Below are positions 16,844 to 25,640 of a stretch of 64,000 bases of DNA, one piece after another. The stretch lies in NCBI RefSeq assembly GCF_001672755.1, contig NZ_LZKI01000132.1:124001-188000 (forward strand). The letters run 5' to 3'. The notes beneath the pieces were generated by a model that saw only the letters and a list, made by a program, of their open reading frames with translations, had not been told where the DNA came from and did no database searches. Made by a program: the position numbers and the translations under genes. The number at the start of each line of letters is the position of its first letter. Position 1 is the stretch's first letter. This DNA comes from Mycobacterium colombiense (GTDB lineage Bacteria; Actinomycetota; Actinomycetes; Mycobacteriales; Mycobacteriaceae).

Positions 16844-18780
16844 TTCTGCGGAACCGCCTGATCTCCCAGTCCGGCCAGCACGGCCGCGATGTTGTAGTTG
16901 GTCGTCCTGGTGCCGCCGCCGTCGGGGAAGCGGGGGTAGTCGCTGTGCCCGTGGGCGTCACCCAGGTTGAGGGTGCCACCGTGGCCGTCGGGCACCGCGG
17001 CGGCCCCGGTCGCAAGGTGAGTGAAGTTGGGGTTGGTGGCTGGATTCGGTCCGAAGTGGCCGGCGCCGGTGGCGTCGGCCGCGCCCAGGACGGTTTCGGC
17101 CAGGGTGCTCAACGGCGGCGGCAGGAACGGGGCGACCGTGTGGGCGATGGCCGGGCCGTCGTAGGTCCACTGGATCGGGTCGTCGGGGGTTTCCATGGTG
17201 AACACGTGGCCGGGCTGCAGGTGGAGCTGCTGCGGCGTGGACGCTTCGATGCCGGGGGATCCGTAGAACAGTGCCCGCGAGACGCCGTGGTCGCCAGGTT
17301 CCTGCAGGGCCAGGCCGGTGGTCAGGGAACCGTAGGAGTGGCCGATCGCGGTGAGATCGGCGGGGCCGCCGTGGTGGGCGGCCTGTATCCCGTCGTAAAA
17401 GCCGGCCAGGTCGTGCGCCCCGGCCCTGGCGATGTCGTCGTGGCTGACACCCCAGCCGCCGGCCAGCGACTTGCCGAGGTCGTCGAAGCCGGGGACCTGC
17501 GGCGGGTCGTACCCGATCCAGGCGATCGCCGAGACGGTGTCGTGTTCGTGGCCGGGAGCCAGGCTCAGCTGTCGCAGCGCTTCGCTTCTGAGCCGGGTCG
17601 CCTCGTCCGACATGCTGCCGATGGCACCGTGCACCGTGGTGTTGAGGCCCGGCACGGTGACCGACACGTGGGTGGCCGTGTCGGGATCACCGACCGCGAT
17701 CGCGGCGCGGGCCTGCTTGCCGGTTTTGGTGTCCAGCAGCATGAGTTTCCGATCCGGGCTCATCTTGACGGCCTTGTCGACGGCCTGCAGGTCGGGCAGG
17801 TATTCGGCCCCGTTGCGGGCGGCGTCGTATTGGCGTTGCCACGCCTCGTACGCCAGGCGATCGTCGAAGATCGCCCCCGGCTCGTTGGGCGGTGGAATGT
17901 TCTTGCCCTGCGCCCAATCCGGATGCTGGGTCTTGAGCGCGTCGGCCTGGGCGGCGGCGGCCTGGGCGCCGTTCAACTCGGCCGCCAGAGTGAGCCGGTT
18001 GTAATGATCCCGGTCCACCGCGGGCATCCCATTGTGGTTGCCGATGTACGGATTGTGTTGGTACTCCCCGTCTTTCTGCGCCGGTGTGAGCGAACTCCAC
18101 ACCTGCGCGAATTGCTTGGGGTCATCGGGCAGCGCGGGCAACGGCGACAGCGGCCCCTCCACGGCCTGGATCGCCGCTGGGTCGTAGCCGTCGCCGTGCA
18201 GGGCTCCGAGGGCGTTCTGCAGCGTGTTCGAGTAGCCGTCGCGCGTCGTCTGCAGCTGACCCAGCGCGGCTTTGGTCTCGCGGACGGCGTCGTCCTCACA
18301 CCTGGCGATGAGCGCTTCGAGCGCGTCGATGTCGGCCGCCGTAAGGTCCTCGTCGTCCTCCATCTCGTCGGCTTCGCCGATCAGATCGTCGAGCTCCTGC
18401 AGCCGGGCCTCCAAGGCGGCGATCTGTGCTGCCGCGGCCTTTTGCGCCTCGGCCAGGCTTGCGGCGATGTTTTCCAGGTCCGCCCCGATCTTGGGCAGCT
18501 GCAACGACTGCGCCCCAAGCGATTTGGTCACCCGCTGCACCTCGTCGGAGTCGTTGATCGGATGGCCGCCGTCCTGGTGATTCCACGCGGCTTCGAAGCG
18601 GGCGCGGGCCTGCTCGAACGCGTTGTTGGTCTCCGCCGTGCATCGCCCCGCGCGCAGAAACGCCCCGGCCAGATTGGAGATCTGCAGCGGGCTGCCGGCT
18701 TGCAGGCTTCGGTTGATCGCCCACGGGTCGCCACCGGCTGCGGCGATCAGCGCCGGGATGCTGAGGTAGCGAAGTTGCAT
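16840..18780 (-). CDS. DUF1023 alpha/beta hydrolase with helical N-terminal domain
   Basis: A 646-residue protein. The first 200 residues are helical, with a coiled-coil-like stretch at about 95-180, rich in Ala/Glu and WXG100-like in character. The C-terminal half is a DUF1023-type alpha/beta hydrolase: HVSVTVPGLNTT, the DLTAIGHSYGSL nucleophile elbow (GHSYGS) and a late His in NPNFTHLATG or DAHGHSDY. Such proteins are often proposed as ESX-associated or secreted esterases in mycobacteria (inference). There is no N-terminal signal peptide. Followed by, and overlapping, the LppA-like lipoprotein gene. Confidence 0.82.
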   Translation of the reverse strand: MQLRYLSIPALIAAAGGDPWAINRSLQAGSPLQISNLAGAFLRAGRCTAETNNAFEQARARFEAAWNHQDGGHPINDSDEVQRVTKSLGAQSLQLPKIGADLENIAASLAEAQKAAAAQIAALEARLQELDDLIGEADEMEDDEDLTAADIDALEALIARCEDDAVRETKAALGQLQTTRDGYSNTLQNALGALHGDGYDPAAIQAVEGPLSPLPALPDDPKQFAQVWSSLTPAQKDGEYQHNPYIGNHNGMPAVDRDHYNRLTLAAELNGAQAAAAQADALKTQHPDWAQGKNIPPPNEPGAIFDDRLAYEAWQRQYDAARNGAEYLPDLQAVDKAVKMSPDRKLMLLDTKTGKQARAAIAVGDPDTATHVSVTVPGLNTTVHGAIGSMSDEATRLRSEALRQLSLAPGHEHDTVSAIAWIGYDPPQVPGFDDLGKSLAGGWGVSHDDIARAGAHDLAGFYDGIQAAHHGGPADLTAIGHSYGSLTTGLALQEPGDHGVSRALFYGSPGIEASTPQQLHLQPGHVFTMETPDDPIQWTYDGPAIAHTVAPFLPPPLSTLAETVLGAADATGAGHFGPNPATNPNFTHLATGAAAVPDGHGGTLNLGDAHGHSDYPRFPDGGGTRTTNYNIAAVLAGLGDQAVPQK

Positions 18781-19003
18781 GAGCCCGTCAGCCGCTCACC
18801 TGACCGACACGCATCGCCAACCCTCCCACGCTCGGGAAAAGGTTACCGCCGCAGACCCGCGAATCAATTCAGCGAGGCGCGTTGCTGACGACGAGGCCGC
18901 GGTCAGTCGTTTGCGATAGACGAGAAACGACACCAGCCCTTGGCTTTCAGGCTCAATATGAGAGCAGGATCGAGCGCGAAGACTCGCCGCTGAAAGGAGA
19001 ACG

Positions 19004-20107
19004 ATGCCGCCCAGTTCACCAACATCGACCCCAAAGCTGCCGCCCGCCCGGGTGGCTCGCGCAGTCGAACGAGTCCGTCATCACGTGGGGCGTCTGTACC
19101 AGCGACTGGCACCTCCGCCGATTACGGTCATCGACATCATCTTTGGAGCCTTTCTGTCGCAGGCTATCTCGGCGTCGGCGCAGCTAGGCATCGCCGACGC
19201 GCTCGCCGCGGGCCCGTTGACCAAAGAGGATTTGGCGCGGCGCATCGGAGCCGACCCGGACAGCGTGGGGCGGCTGATGCGGTTGCTGATCAGCCGCGGC
19301 GTGTTCCGCAGGCGCCGCGACGGTCGTTTCGCACTCAACGCGCTGGCCGACACGTTGCGCACCGATTCGCCTATCTCGACACGTGGGGTCGCCTTGCTTT
19401 ACGGCTCGCCGCAACACCGGGCGAACTGGACGAGGCTGGCCGAGGCGGTGCGCACCGGAGAGCCGACCCCCCGAAAAGTGTTCGGAAAGGACTTGTTCGA
19501 CTATCTCCGCGACGACCCCGAGTTCGCGGAGATCTTCAACAGCGCCATGACGTCCACGTCCGCGGTGTTGGAGGCGGCGGTTGTCGCGGCATACGACTTC
19601 AGCAACTTCGGAGTCATCGCCGATATCGGTGGCGGCCACGGCCGGCTGCTGTCATCCCTTCTCGCCGCCGCCCCCAATGCCCGCGGCGTGCTGTTCGACC
19701 TCCCCGAGGCAGTCGAGGGAGCGCCGCCGATGTTGGCCGCGCACGGTGTCGCCGACCGAGTCACGGTGACGGGCGGATCGTTCTTCGACAGCGTGCCGTC
19801 CGCTGACGCCTATGTGATGAAGAACGTCATCCACGACTGGCCCGACGAGAAAGCGATCGCGATCCTCAGCACCATCAAAGCCGCGGCCCCTCCGGGTGCC
19901 AAACTGCTGCTGCTGGAGATGGTGGTCCCGGATCACGACCGCGAATACCTCGGCCACTACGCCGATATGGAGATGCTGGTGCTGGCGGGTGCACTGGAGC
20001 GCAGCCACAAGCAGTGGACCGACCTACTCCGGCGTGGCGGCTTCCGGCTGCAGCGCGTGGTACAGACGGCAGGGCCGCTCTGCATCATCGAAGCCGCGCC
20101 TGGCTAG
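19004..20107 (+). CDS. SAM-dependent O-methyltransferase
   Basis: A 367-residue class I methyltransferase of the plant-type O-methyltransferase family. An N-terminal dimerisation/winged-helix region (ASAQLGIADAL...LLISRGVF) precedes the SAM-binding loop VIADIGGGHGRLL and the catalytic-type KNVIHDWPDEKA motif, in which the His is the usual base. By position and size it corresponds to M. tuberculosis Rv0567. ATG at 19004 follows AAAGGAGAACG, a good ribosome site. The acceptor is unknown; quinones or phenolics are reasonable guesses. Confidence 0.88.
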   Translation: MPPSSPTSTPKLPPARVARAVERVRHHVGRLYQRLAPPPITVIDIIFGAFLSQAISASAQLGIADALAAGPLTKEDLARRIGADPDSVGRLMRLLISRGVFRRRRDGRFALNALADTLRTDSPISTRGVALLYGSPQHRANWTRLAEAVRTGEPTPRKVFGKDLFDYLRDDPEFAEIFNSAMTSTSAVLEAAVVAAYDFSNFGVIADIGGGHGRLLSSLLAAAPNARGVLFDLPEAVEGAPPMLAAHGVADRVTVTGGSFFDSVPSADAYVMKNVIHDWPDEKAIAILSTIKAAAPPGAKLLLLEMVVPDHDREYLGHYADMEMLVLAGALERSHKQWTDLLRRGGFRLQRVVQTAGPLCIIEAAPG

Positions 20108-20149
20108 CAGATGCCCTCGAGCCGACGGGGCAAACAACCCGTGAGCTGT

Positions 20150-20233
20150 TGGTGGCAGGTACAGGATTCGAACCTGTGAAGCTTTCGCGACGGATTTACA
20201 GTCCGCTCCCATTGGCCGCTCGGGCAACCTGCC
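20150..20233 (-). tRNA. tRNA-Tyr (GUA)
   Basis: Read on the minus strand, the 7-bp acceptor stem GGCAGGT/ACCTGCC is followed by a D-arm, an anticodon loop CTGTAAA giving anticodon GUA, a long type-II variable arm, and the T-loop GGTTCGAATCC. The terminal CCA is encoded (20150-20152). The long variable arm and anticodon identify bacterial tRNA-Tyr. Confidence 0.95.
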
Positions 20234-20302
20234 GCCAGACAGGTTACAACGAGCGAGTAGACAAAGCACAAACGCCTACCACCGAGTGAAGGGACGGAAC
20301 GC

Positions 20303-20794
20303 ATGGCGGACTCATCGTTCGACATCGTCAGCAAAGTGGATCGCCAGGAGGTCGACAACGCGCTCAACCAGGCGGCCAAGGAGTTAGCCACCCGATTCGA
20401 CTTCCGCGGAACCGACACCTCGATCGCCTGGAAGGGCGACGAGGCTATCGAGCTGACGTCGTCCACCGAGGAACGCGTCAAGGCGGCCGTCGACGTCTTC
20501 AAGGAGAAGCTGATCCGCCGCGACATCTCGATGAAGGCCTTCGACGCCGGCGATCCGCAGGCCTCCGGCAAGACTTACAAGATCAGCGGCACCCTCAAGC
20601 AGGGCATCAGCAGCGAGAACGCCAAGAAGATCACCAAGCTGATCCGCGACGACGGCCCCAAGTCCGTGAAGACTCAGATCCAGGGCGACGAAATCCGGGT
20701 CACCAGCAAGAAGCGTGACGATCTGCAGGCCGTCCAGGCGCTGCTCAAGCAGGCCGACCTGGAGGTCGCGCTACAGTTCGTCAACTACCGCTGA
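20303..20794 (+). CDS. YajQ-family nucleotide-binding protein
   Basis: A 163-residue protein matching the YajQ family over its whole length: start [20 protein letters not shown], then [11 protein letters not shown] and the late [15 protein letters not shown], ending ALQFVNYR. Family members have two ferredoxin-like domains; some bind cyclic di-GMP (known in Xanthomonas), but this is not established for mycobacteria. Corresponds to Rv0566c by context. The ATG follows AAGGGACGGAACGC. Confidence 0.93.
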   Translation: MADSSFDIVSKVDRQEVDNALNQAAKELATRFDFRGTDTSIAWKGDEAIELTSSTEERVKAAVDVFKEKLIRRDISMKAFDAGDPQASGKTYKISGTLKQGISSENAKKITKLIRDDGPKSVKTQIQGDEIRVTSKKRDDLQAVQALLKQADLEVALQFVNYR

Positions 20795-20887
20795 CCGGCG
20801 CAAGACGCCCTAGCGCGGATTCGCGCGTTACTGGCCCGACCAGTCTCTAGGCTAGTGGCGAGTCCCACAATTTGAGCGAGGTTCACG

Positions 20888-22399
20888 ATGACCGTGACTC
20901 CCCAGGAAGCCGCCGATAGCGGTGCGGCCGAGGCCGGATATTCCGACGTGATCATCGTCGGTGCCGGCATCTCCGGCATCGACGCGGCCTACCGGATCAC
21001 CGAGCGCAATCCGCACATGACGTACACCGTCCTGGAACGGCGCGCGCAGATCGGCGGGACGTGGGACCTGTTCCGCTACCCCGGGGTGCGCTCCGACAGC
21101 AGCATCTTCACGCTGTCCTTCCCGTTCGAGCCGTGGACCCGCAGAGAGGGCGTCGCCGACGGCGTGCACATCCGCGAGTACCTGGCCGCCACCGCGCACA
21201 AGTACGGCATCGACCGGCACATCCGGTTCAACAGTTACGTGCGCTCGGCCGACTGGGACTCCGCCACCGACACCTGGACGGTCACCGTCGAGCAGGATGG
21301 CGCACGCAAGCTGTACCGCGGGCGCTTCCTGTTCTTCGGCAGCGGCTACTACAACTACGACGAGGGCTACACCCCCGAATTCCCCGGCATCGAGCAATTC
21401 AAGGGCACCGTGGTGCACCCGCAGCACTGGCCCGAGGATTTGGACTACACCGGCAAGAGGGTCGTGGTGATCGGCAGCGGGGCGACCGCGGTCACGCTGC
21501 TGCCGTCGTTGTCGGACCGCGCCGCGAAGGTCACCATGCTGCAGCGCTCGCCGACCTACCTCATCTCGGCGTCCAAGTACGGCGCCGTCGCCGCGATTTC
21601 TCGAAAGCTGTTGCCCCGCAAGCCCGCTCATCTCGTCATCCGTATGTACAGCGCGCTGACCGAGGCGGTGTTCTTCGCGTTGTCGCGCAAGGCACCGGGG
21701 CTGGTGCGATGGCTGCTGCGGCGCAAGGCGATCAGCAGCCTACCCGCCGGCTACGACGTCGACACCCATTTCAAGCCGCGCTACAACCCGTGGGACCAGC
21801 GGATGTGCCTGATCCCCGACGCCGACCTGTACAACGCCATCACCGCGGGCGGCGCCGAGGTGGTCACCGACCATATCGACCATTTCGACGCGACCGGCAT
21901 CGCGCTGAAGTCCGGCGGGCACCTCGACGCCGACATCATCGTCACCGCCACCGGGCTGCAACTGCAGGCGCTGGGCGGGGCCGCGATCAGCCTGGACGGC
22001 ACCGACATCAAGACCAGCGACCGCTTCGTCTACAAAGCGCACATGCTCGAAGACGTGCCGAACCTGTTCTGGTGTGTGGGCTACACCAACGCGTCGTGGA
22101 CACTGCGCGCCGACATCACCGCCCGCGCCACGGCAAAGCTGATGGAACACATGGCCTCTCACGGCTTTACCCATGCCGCCCCGCATCGCGGCAACGAGCC
22201 GATGACCGAGAAGCCGTCGTGGGACATCAACGCCGGCTACGTGTTGCGCTCGGTGCACATGCTGCCGAAGTCGGGCACCAAGCGGCCGTGGAACGTGCGG
22301 CAGAACTATCTGGCCGACGCCCTCGACTACCGGTTCGACCGGATCGAGGAGGCGATGGTGTTCGGCCGCGTCGACGACCGGGCACCGCTGGCCGGCTAG
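20888..22399 (+). CDS. Flavin-containing (Baeyer-Villiger-type) monooxygenase
   Basis: A 503-residue FAD/NADPH monooxygenase. The FAD-binding IIVGAGISGIDAAYR lies near the N-terminus, GGTWDLFRYPGVRSDS follows, and the BVMO fingerprint is FKGTVVHPQHWPE. The NADPH motif is VVVIGSGATAVTL. It corresponds to Rv0565c, reported as one of the M. tuberculosis monooxygenases able to activate thioamide prodrugs (my recollection of the literature). Its 3' end overlaps the convergent PPE gene by 4 bp. Confidence 0.93.
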   Translation: MTVTPQEAADSGAAEAGYSDVIIVGAGISGIDAAYRITERNPHMTYTVLERRAQIGGTWDLFRYPGVRSDSSIFTLSFPFEPWTRREGVADGVHIREYLAATAHKYGIDRHIRFNSYVRSADWDSATDTWTVTVEQDGARKLYRGRFLFFGSGYYNYDEGYTPEFPGIEQFKGTVVHPQHWPEDLDYTGKRVVVIGSGATAVTLLPSLSDRAAKVTMLQRSPTYLISASKYGAVAAISRKLLPRKPAHLVIRMYSALTEAVFFALSRKAPGLVRWLLRRKAISSLPAGYDVDTHFKPRYNPWDQRMCLIPDADLYNAITAGGAEVVTDHIDHFDATGIALKSGGHLDADIIVTATGLQLQALGGAAISLDGTDIKTSDRFVYKAHMLEDVPNLFWCVGYTNASWTLRADITARATAKLMEHMASHGFTHAAPHRGNEPMTEKPSWDINAGYVLRSVHMLPKSGTKRPWNVRQNYLADALDYRFDRIEEAMVFGRVDDRAPLAG

Positions 22400-23580
22400 C
22401 CCGCCGCCGGCGGGCGGGCCATCACCGACGGCTTGAAACCGTAGGTCGGAAGGTTGCGCCAACTCCCTTGTCCGACCATCGGACCGAACGGCGCCATCGG
22501 CATGGGGTGCACCCCGTCCGCGGCGTGCGGCACCGCGGCCGTCAGCGTCGCGACCCCCGGATTGGTGACGGCGGTGACCGGCGCCCAGCTGGGCGGGACG
22601 GACAGCGCGCCCAGCGGAATCGCGCGCCCCGCGCCCGCCGCCACCGACCCGGCGTTGCCCAGGCCGGCTCCCGCCGCGCCCAGCGCATTGGCGCCGTTGC
22701 CCGCCGCCTGCGCCGCCGACGAGGCCGCGGGGGCCAAAGCCTTGCCGAAGGTGCTCATGGCCGTGATCCCGTTGCTGATCTGCCCGAAGGACTGCGCGGT
22801 CTGAACGCCGACCTGTCCCGACGAGACGTACGGGACAATGTATTTCGAGTACATCGATGCCATGTCGTCGAACGGGGTGTTCTCCGCGATCCATTCATCG
22901 ATCGGCTTGAGGTTGCCGAAGGTGGGCTGAGCCAGCGTCTGCAAGTTCTCCGGAACCGCATCGGTCGCGTTCGCCGCTACGTCTTGCGCACCGGTGTGAC
23001 CCGAATTGCCAACGGCTTTCGCGACCGCCTCGGCCTGCTCGGCGGACGCGGCGGGGTTGGTCACCTCCTGGGGCTCAGCAAAGTCGACCAACTGCGTCGC
23101 CGCCGCCGCGGACCCCGCATAGCCGTACATCGCCGCGGCGTCTTGTGCCCACATCTCGAAGTACGCCGCCTCCACGGTTGCGATCGCTGCGGTGTTCTGC
23201 CCCAAGACATTCGACGCGATCAGCGACGCCAGCAGCGCGCGGTTGGCCGCGATCACCGGCGGGGGCACCGTCAGCGTGAACGCCGTCTCGTAGGCGGCCG
23301 CGGCCATCGTCGCCTGGCTGGACGCCAGTTCGGCGTTGCCTGCGCTGGTGTGTAACCACGTCACACACGGGGTGCTCGCCGCCGCCAGGGCCAGCGCCGA
23401 CGGACCCAACCAGGGTCCACTGGTCAGCGCGGAGATGACGGATTGAAAGGAGGCCGCGCTGACGTGCAGCTGTGCGGCCAGCTCATCCCAGCCTGCGGCG
23501 GCCGCCAACAACGAACCCGCGCCCGGGCCCGCATACAGGCGTCCCGAGTTGATCTCCGGCGGCAATAGCGCGTAGTCCAC
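22396..23580 (-). CDS. PPE-family protein (SVP subgroup)
   Basis: A 394-residue PPE protein. The N-terminal domain begins MDYALLPPEINSGRLYAGPG (PPE at residues 7-9) and has the WxG-type turn GPWLGPSA. A Gly/Ala-rich C-terminal part carries the SVP-type motif LGALSVPPSWAP. It is secreted with its PE partner through an ESX (type VII) system (established for the family). It lies 15 bp downstream of the PE gene. The pair has no counterpart at this position in H37Rv. Confidence 0.95.
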   Translation of the reverse strand: MDYALLPPEINSGRLYAGPGAGSLLAAAAGWDELAAQLHVSAASFQSVISALTSGPWLGPSALALAAASTPCVTWLHTSAGNAELASSQATMAAAAYETAFTLTVPPPVIAANRALLASLIASNVLGQNTAAIATVEAAYFEMWAQDAAAMYGYAGSAAAATQLVDFAEPQEVTNPAASAEQAEAVAKAVGNSGHTGAQDVAANATDAVPENLQTLAQPTFGNLKPIDEWIAENTPFDDMASMYSKYIVPYVSSGQVGVQTAQSFGQISNGITAMSTFGKALAPAASSAAQAAGNGANALGAAGAGLGNAGSVAAGAGRAIPLGALSVPPSWAPVTAVTNPGVATLTAAVPHAADGVHPMPMAPFGPMVGQGSWRNLPTYGFKPSVMARPPAAG

Positions 23581-23595
23581 GTCGCTGCCTCCGTC

Positions 23596-23898
23596 CTAAA
23601 GCGCCGACGCCGTGGAATTCGCGGCCTCGGTGGCCGCATAGCTTCCCGCGCTTTGCGCCAAGGTGGCCGCCAGCAGCTCGTGCACCGCGAGGGCGCGGGC
23701 GGCCAGCGCCTGGAACCGAGCCGCGTGGGCGGCGAACTGTGCCGCCGTCAACACGGACACCTCGTCGACGGCCGCCGGCACGACACCGGTCGTCGGGAGG
23801 GCCGCGGCCGCATTGCCGACTTTGAGCGACGCGGTGATCGACTGCAGATTGCTCGCCGCCGCCGACAGCTTGTCTGGATGGACAGTTACGAAAGACAT
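23596..23898 (-). CDS. PE-family protein
   Basis: A 100-residue PE-only protein: MSFVTVHPDKLSAAASNLQS at the N-terminus, two helices joined by a turn, and a C-terminal YAATE that fits the YxxxD/E type VII secretion signal. It forms an operon with the PPE gene that follows, as expected for a PE-PPE heterodimer. An AAGGG ribosome site lies 12 nt before the ATG. Preceded by a long AT-richer upstream region (23899-24371) that holds a repeated 17-mer. Confidence 0.93.
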   Translation of the reverse strand: MSFVTVHPDKLSAAASNLQSITASLKVGNAAAALPTTGVVPAAVDEVSVLTAAQFAAHAARFQALAARALAVHELLAATLAQSAGSYAATEAANSTASAL

Positions 23899-24371
23899 CC
23901 CGTTTTCCCTTCAGTTCGTGTTCGGATGCCGCGAAACGCTAAACGACGATTTGACGAATTCAGCGGTAACGAATTGTTCGAATGGCCCGTGAGCTCTCCT
24001 TTTCGGCAATACTCATGCTGATTTTTACCCGAACGCCATTTCGGACCGTCTGTCCACCGCCGGTTGTCTCGTGGCTGAACAGCGGCTTTGGGGCCGGTTA
24101 CTCGGTGACGGGCGCCCGAGCCGATTTCTTGTAGAAAACAAATTGCTGCCGGGAAATAATTATGAATTTCGCATGGGCTATAAACGCGCCACGGCATTTC
24201 CCCGCGGTCGCCGGCCGGCCGAACGCAAATGTTGTCACCGATATATATGAATTCGGCATGGGAAGGCGAGAACACCACCCCCCGCCGGGCGCGGTGTGCA
24301 GACACGGCGCGCGCCGCCCCGGCCTCGTGAACTGCTACTAAATCGCAGGTGTCCGCAATACGCTGATCGCC
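23899..24371. other. Long intergenic region between the PE/PPE operon and gpsA
   Basis: About 470 bp with no credible gene and clearly lower G+C than its surroundings, especially 24120-24180 and around 24241. It must hold the promoters of the leftward PE-PPE operon and the rightward gpsA. A 17-bp sequence occurs twice in direct orientation (see the repeat entry). The reading frame open on the minus strand has no family features. Confidence 0.6.
24161..24262. repeat. Direct 17-bp repeat pair upstream of PE/PPE
   Basis: TATGAATTTCGCATGGG at 24161-24177 and TATGAATTCGGCATGGG at 24246-24262 agree at 15 of 17 positions and lie 85 bp apart, about eight helical turns. The location between divergent genes suggests paired binding sites for a regulator of one or both. 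Confidence 0.45.
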
Positions 24372-25397
24372 ATGGCATCTGAGAAGCGCGAACCCAAAGT
24401 CGTTGTCCTCGGTGGCGGTTCCTGGGGCACCACCGTGGCATCAATCTGCGCGCGTCGCGGTCCGACGCTGCAATGGGTGCGCTCCGAGGCGACCGCCAGC
24501 GACATCAATGAGAACCACCGCAACAGCCGGTACCTCGGCAATGACGTCGTGCTGAGCGACACCCTGCGCGCCACCACCGACTTCGCCGAGGCGGCAAACT
24601 CCGCCGATGTCGTCGTGATGGGCGTTCCCTCGCACGGCTTTCGGGGGGTGCTGAGCGAGCTGGCCAAGGAGCTGCGGCCGTGGGTGCCGGTGGTGTCGCT
24701 GGTCAAGGGGCTCGAGCAGGGAACGAATATGCGGATGTCGCAGATCATCGAGGAGACGCTGCCCGGACACCCCGCGGGCATCCTGGCCGGACCGAACATC
24801 GCGCGCGAGGTCGGCGAGGGCTATGCCGCCGCGGCGGTGCTGGCGATGCCGGACCAGCATCTGGCGACCCGACTGTCGGGCCTGTTCCGCACCAGGCGCT
24901 TCCGCGTCTACACCACCGACGACGTCATCGGGGTGGAGATGGCCGGGGCGCTGAAGAACGTCTACGCCATCTCGGTCGGGATGGGCTACTCGCTGGGCAT
25001 CGGGGAGAACACCCGCGCGCTCGTGATCGCCCGTGCGCTGCGCGAGATGACCAAGCTGGGCGTGGCCCTGGGCGGCAATCCCGACACCTTCCCGGGCCTG
25101 GCCGGGCTGGGCGACCTCATCGTCACCTGTACCAGCCAGCGCAGCCGCAACCGGCACGTCGGTGAACAACTGGGGGCGGGCAAGCCGATCGACGAGATCA
25201 TCGCCTCGATGAACCAGGTCGCCGAGGGCGTCAAGGCCGCCAGCGTGATCATGGAGTTTGCCAACGAATTCGGCCTCACCATGCCGATCGCCCGCGAGGT
25301 CGACGCCGTGATCAACCACGGCTCATCCGTCGAGCAGGCCTATCGGGGCCTGATCGCCGAGGTACCCGGCCATGAGGTGCACGGCTCGGGCTTCTGA
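24372..25397 (+). CDS. gpsA: NAD(P)-dependent glycerol-3-phosphate dehydrogenase
   Basis: Reduces dihydroxyacetone phosphate to sn-glycerol-3-phosphate for phospholipid synthesis. The 341-residue protein has the dinucleotide-binding VVLGGGSWGTT at residues 11-21, the GPNIAREV loop, the catalytic Lys in GALKNVYAISVG, and the substrate-binding TSQRSRN. This is the usual length. Corresponds to Rv0564c (gpdA1). It is divergent from the PE-PPE operon; in M. tuberculosis its neighbour is the monooxygenase gene directly. Confidence 0.95.
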   Translation: MASEKREPKVVVLGGGSWGTTVASICARRGPTLQWVRSEATASDINENHRNSRYLGNDVVLSDTLRATTDFAEAANSADVVVMGVPSHGFRGVLSELAKELRPWVPVVSLVKGLEQGTNMRMSQIIEETLPGHPAGILAGPNIAREVGEGYAAAAVLAMPDQHLATRLSGLFRTRRFRVYTTDDVIGVEMAGALKNVYAISVGMGYSLGIGENTRALVIARALREMTKLGVALGGNPDTFPGLAGLGDLIVTCTSQRSRNRHVGEQLGAGKPIDEIIASMNQVAEGVKAASVIMEFANEFGLTMPIAREVDAVINHGSSVEQAYRGLIAEVPGHEVHGSGF

Positions 25398-25562
25398 ACT
25401 GGTTGTTCAACGCCAGGTAATTCAAATCTTTGCGTTCTCTATGGGCACGGCCCGTCCGCTTGACCGGCCTTTGCCAGCAAAATACCGTCGTTCCAGGCGA
25501 CCAGCGGTTTCCGGGGCGCGACCTTGCGAGTCGGCCCGGTGTAATCGTCTGCACGCCAACAC

Positions 25563-25578
25563 GTTACGAAGAGGTAAC
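25563..25578. promoter_or_regulatory. Short inverted repeat upstream of the SulP transporter
   Basis: GTTAC-GAAGAG-GTAAC, perfect 5-bp arms with a 6-bp spacer, 62 bp before the SulP ATG. It could be an operator. The arms are short, so chance occurrence is possible. Confidence 0.25.
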
Positions 25579-25640
25579 TAGACGAAACATTGGGCGGATA
25601 TCGGACATCCCCCGCTAACACCTAACGAGGGACGCGACCG

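Noticed and set aside
20150..20302. tRNA-Tyr as an integration site
   Set aside because: No integrase, no duplicated tRNA 3' end and no phage genes nearby; flanking genes follow the conserved order.
23886..24305. 139-codon minus-strand frame upstream of PE
   Set aside because: Mixed composition, overlaps the PE start and AT-rich regulatory DNA, no domain seen.
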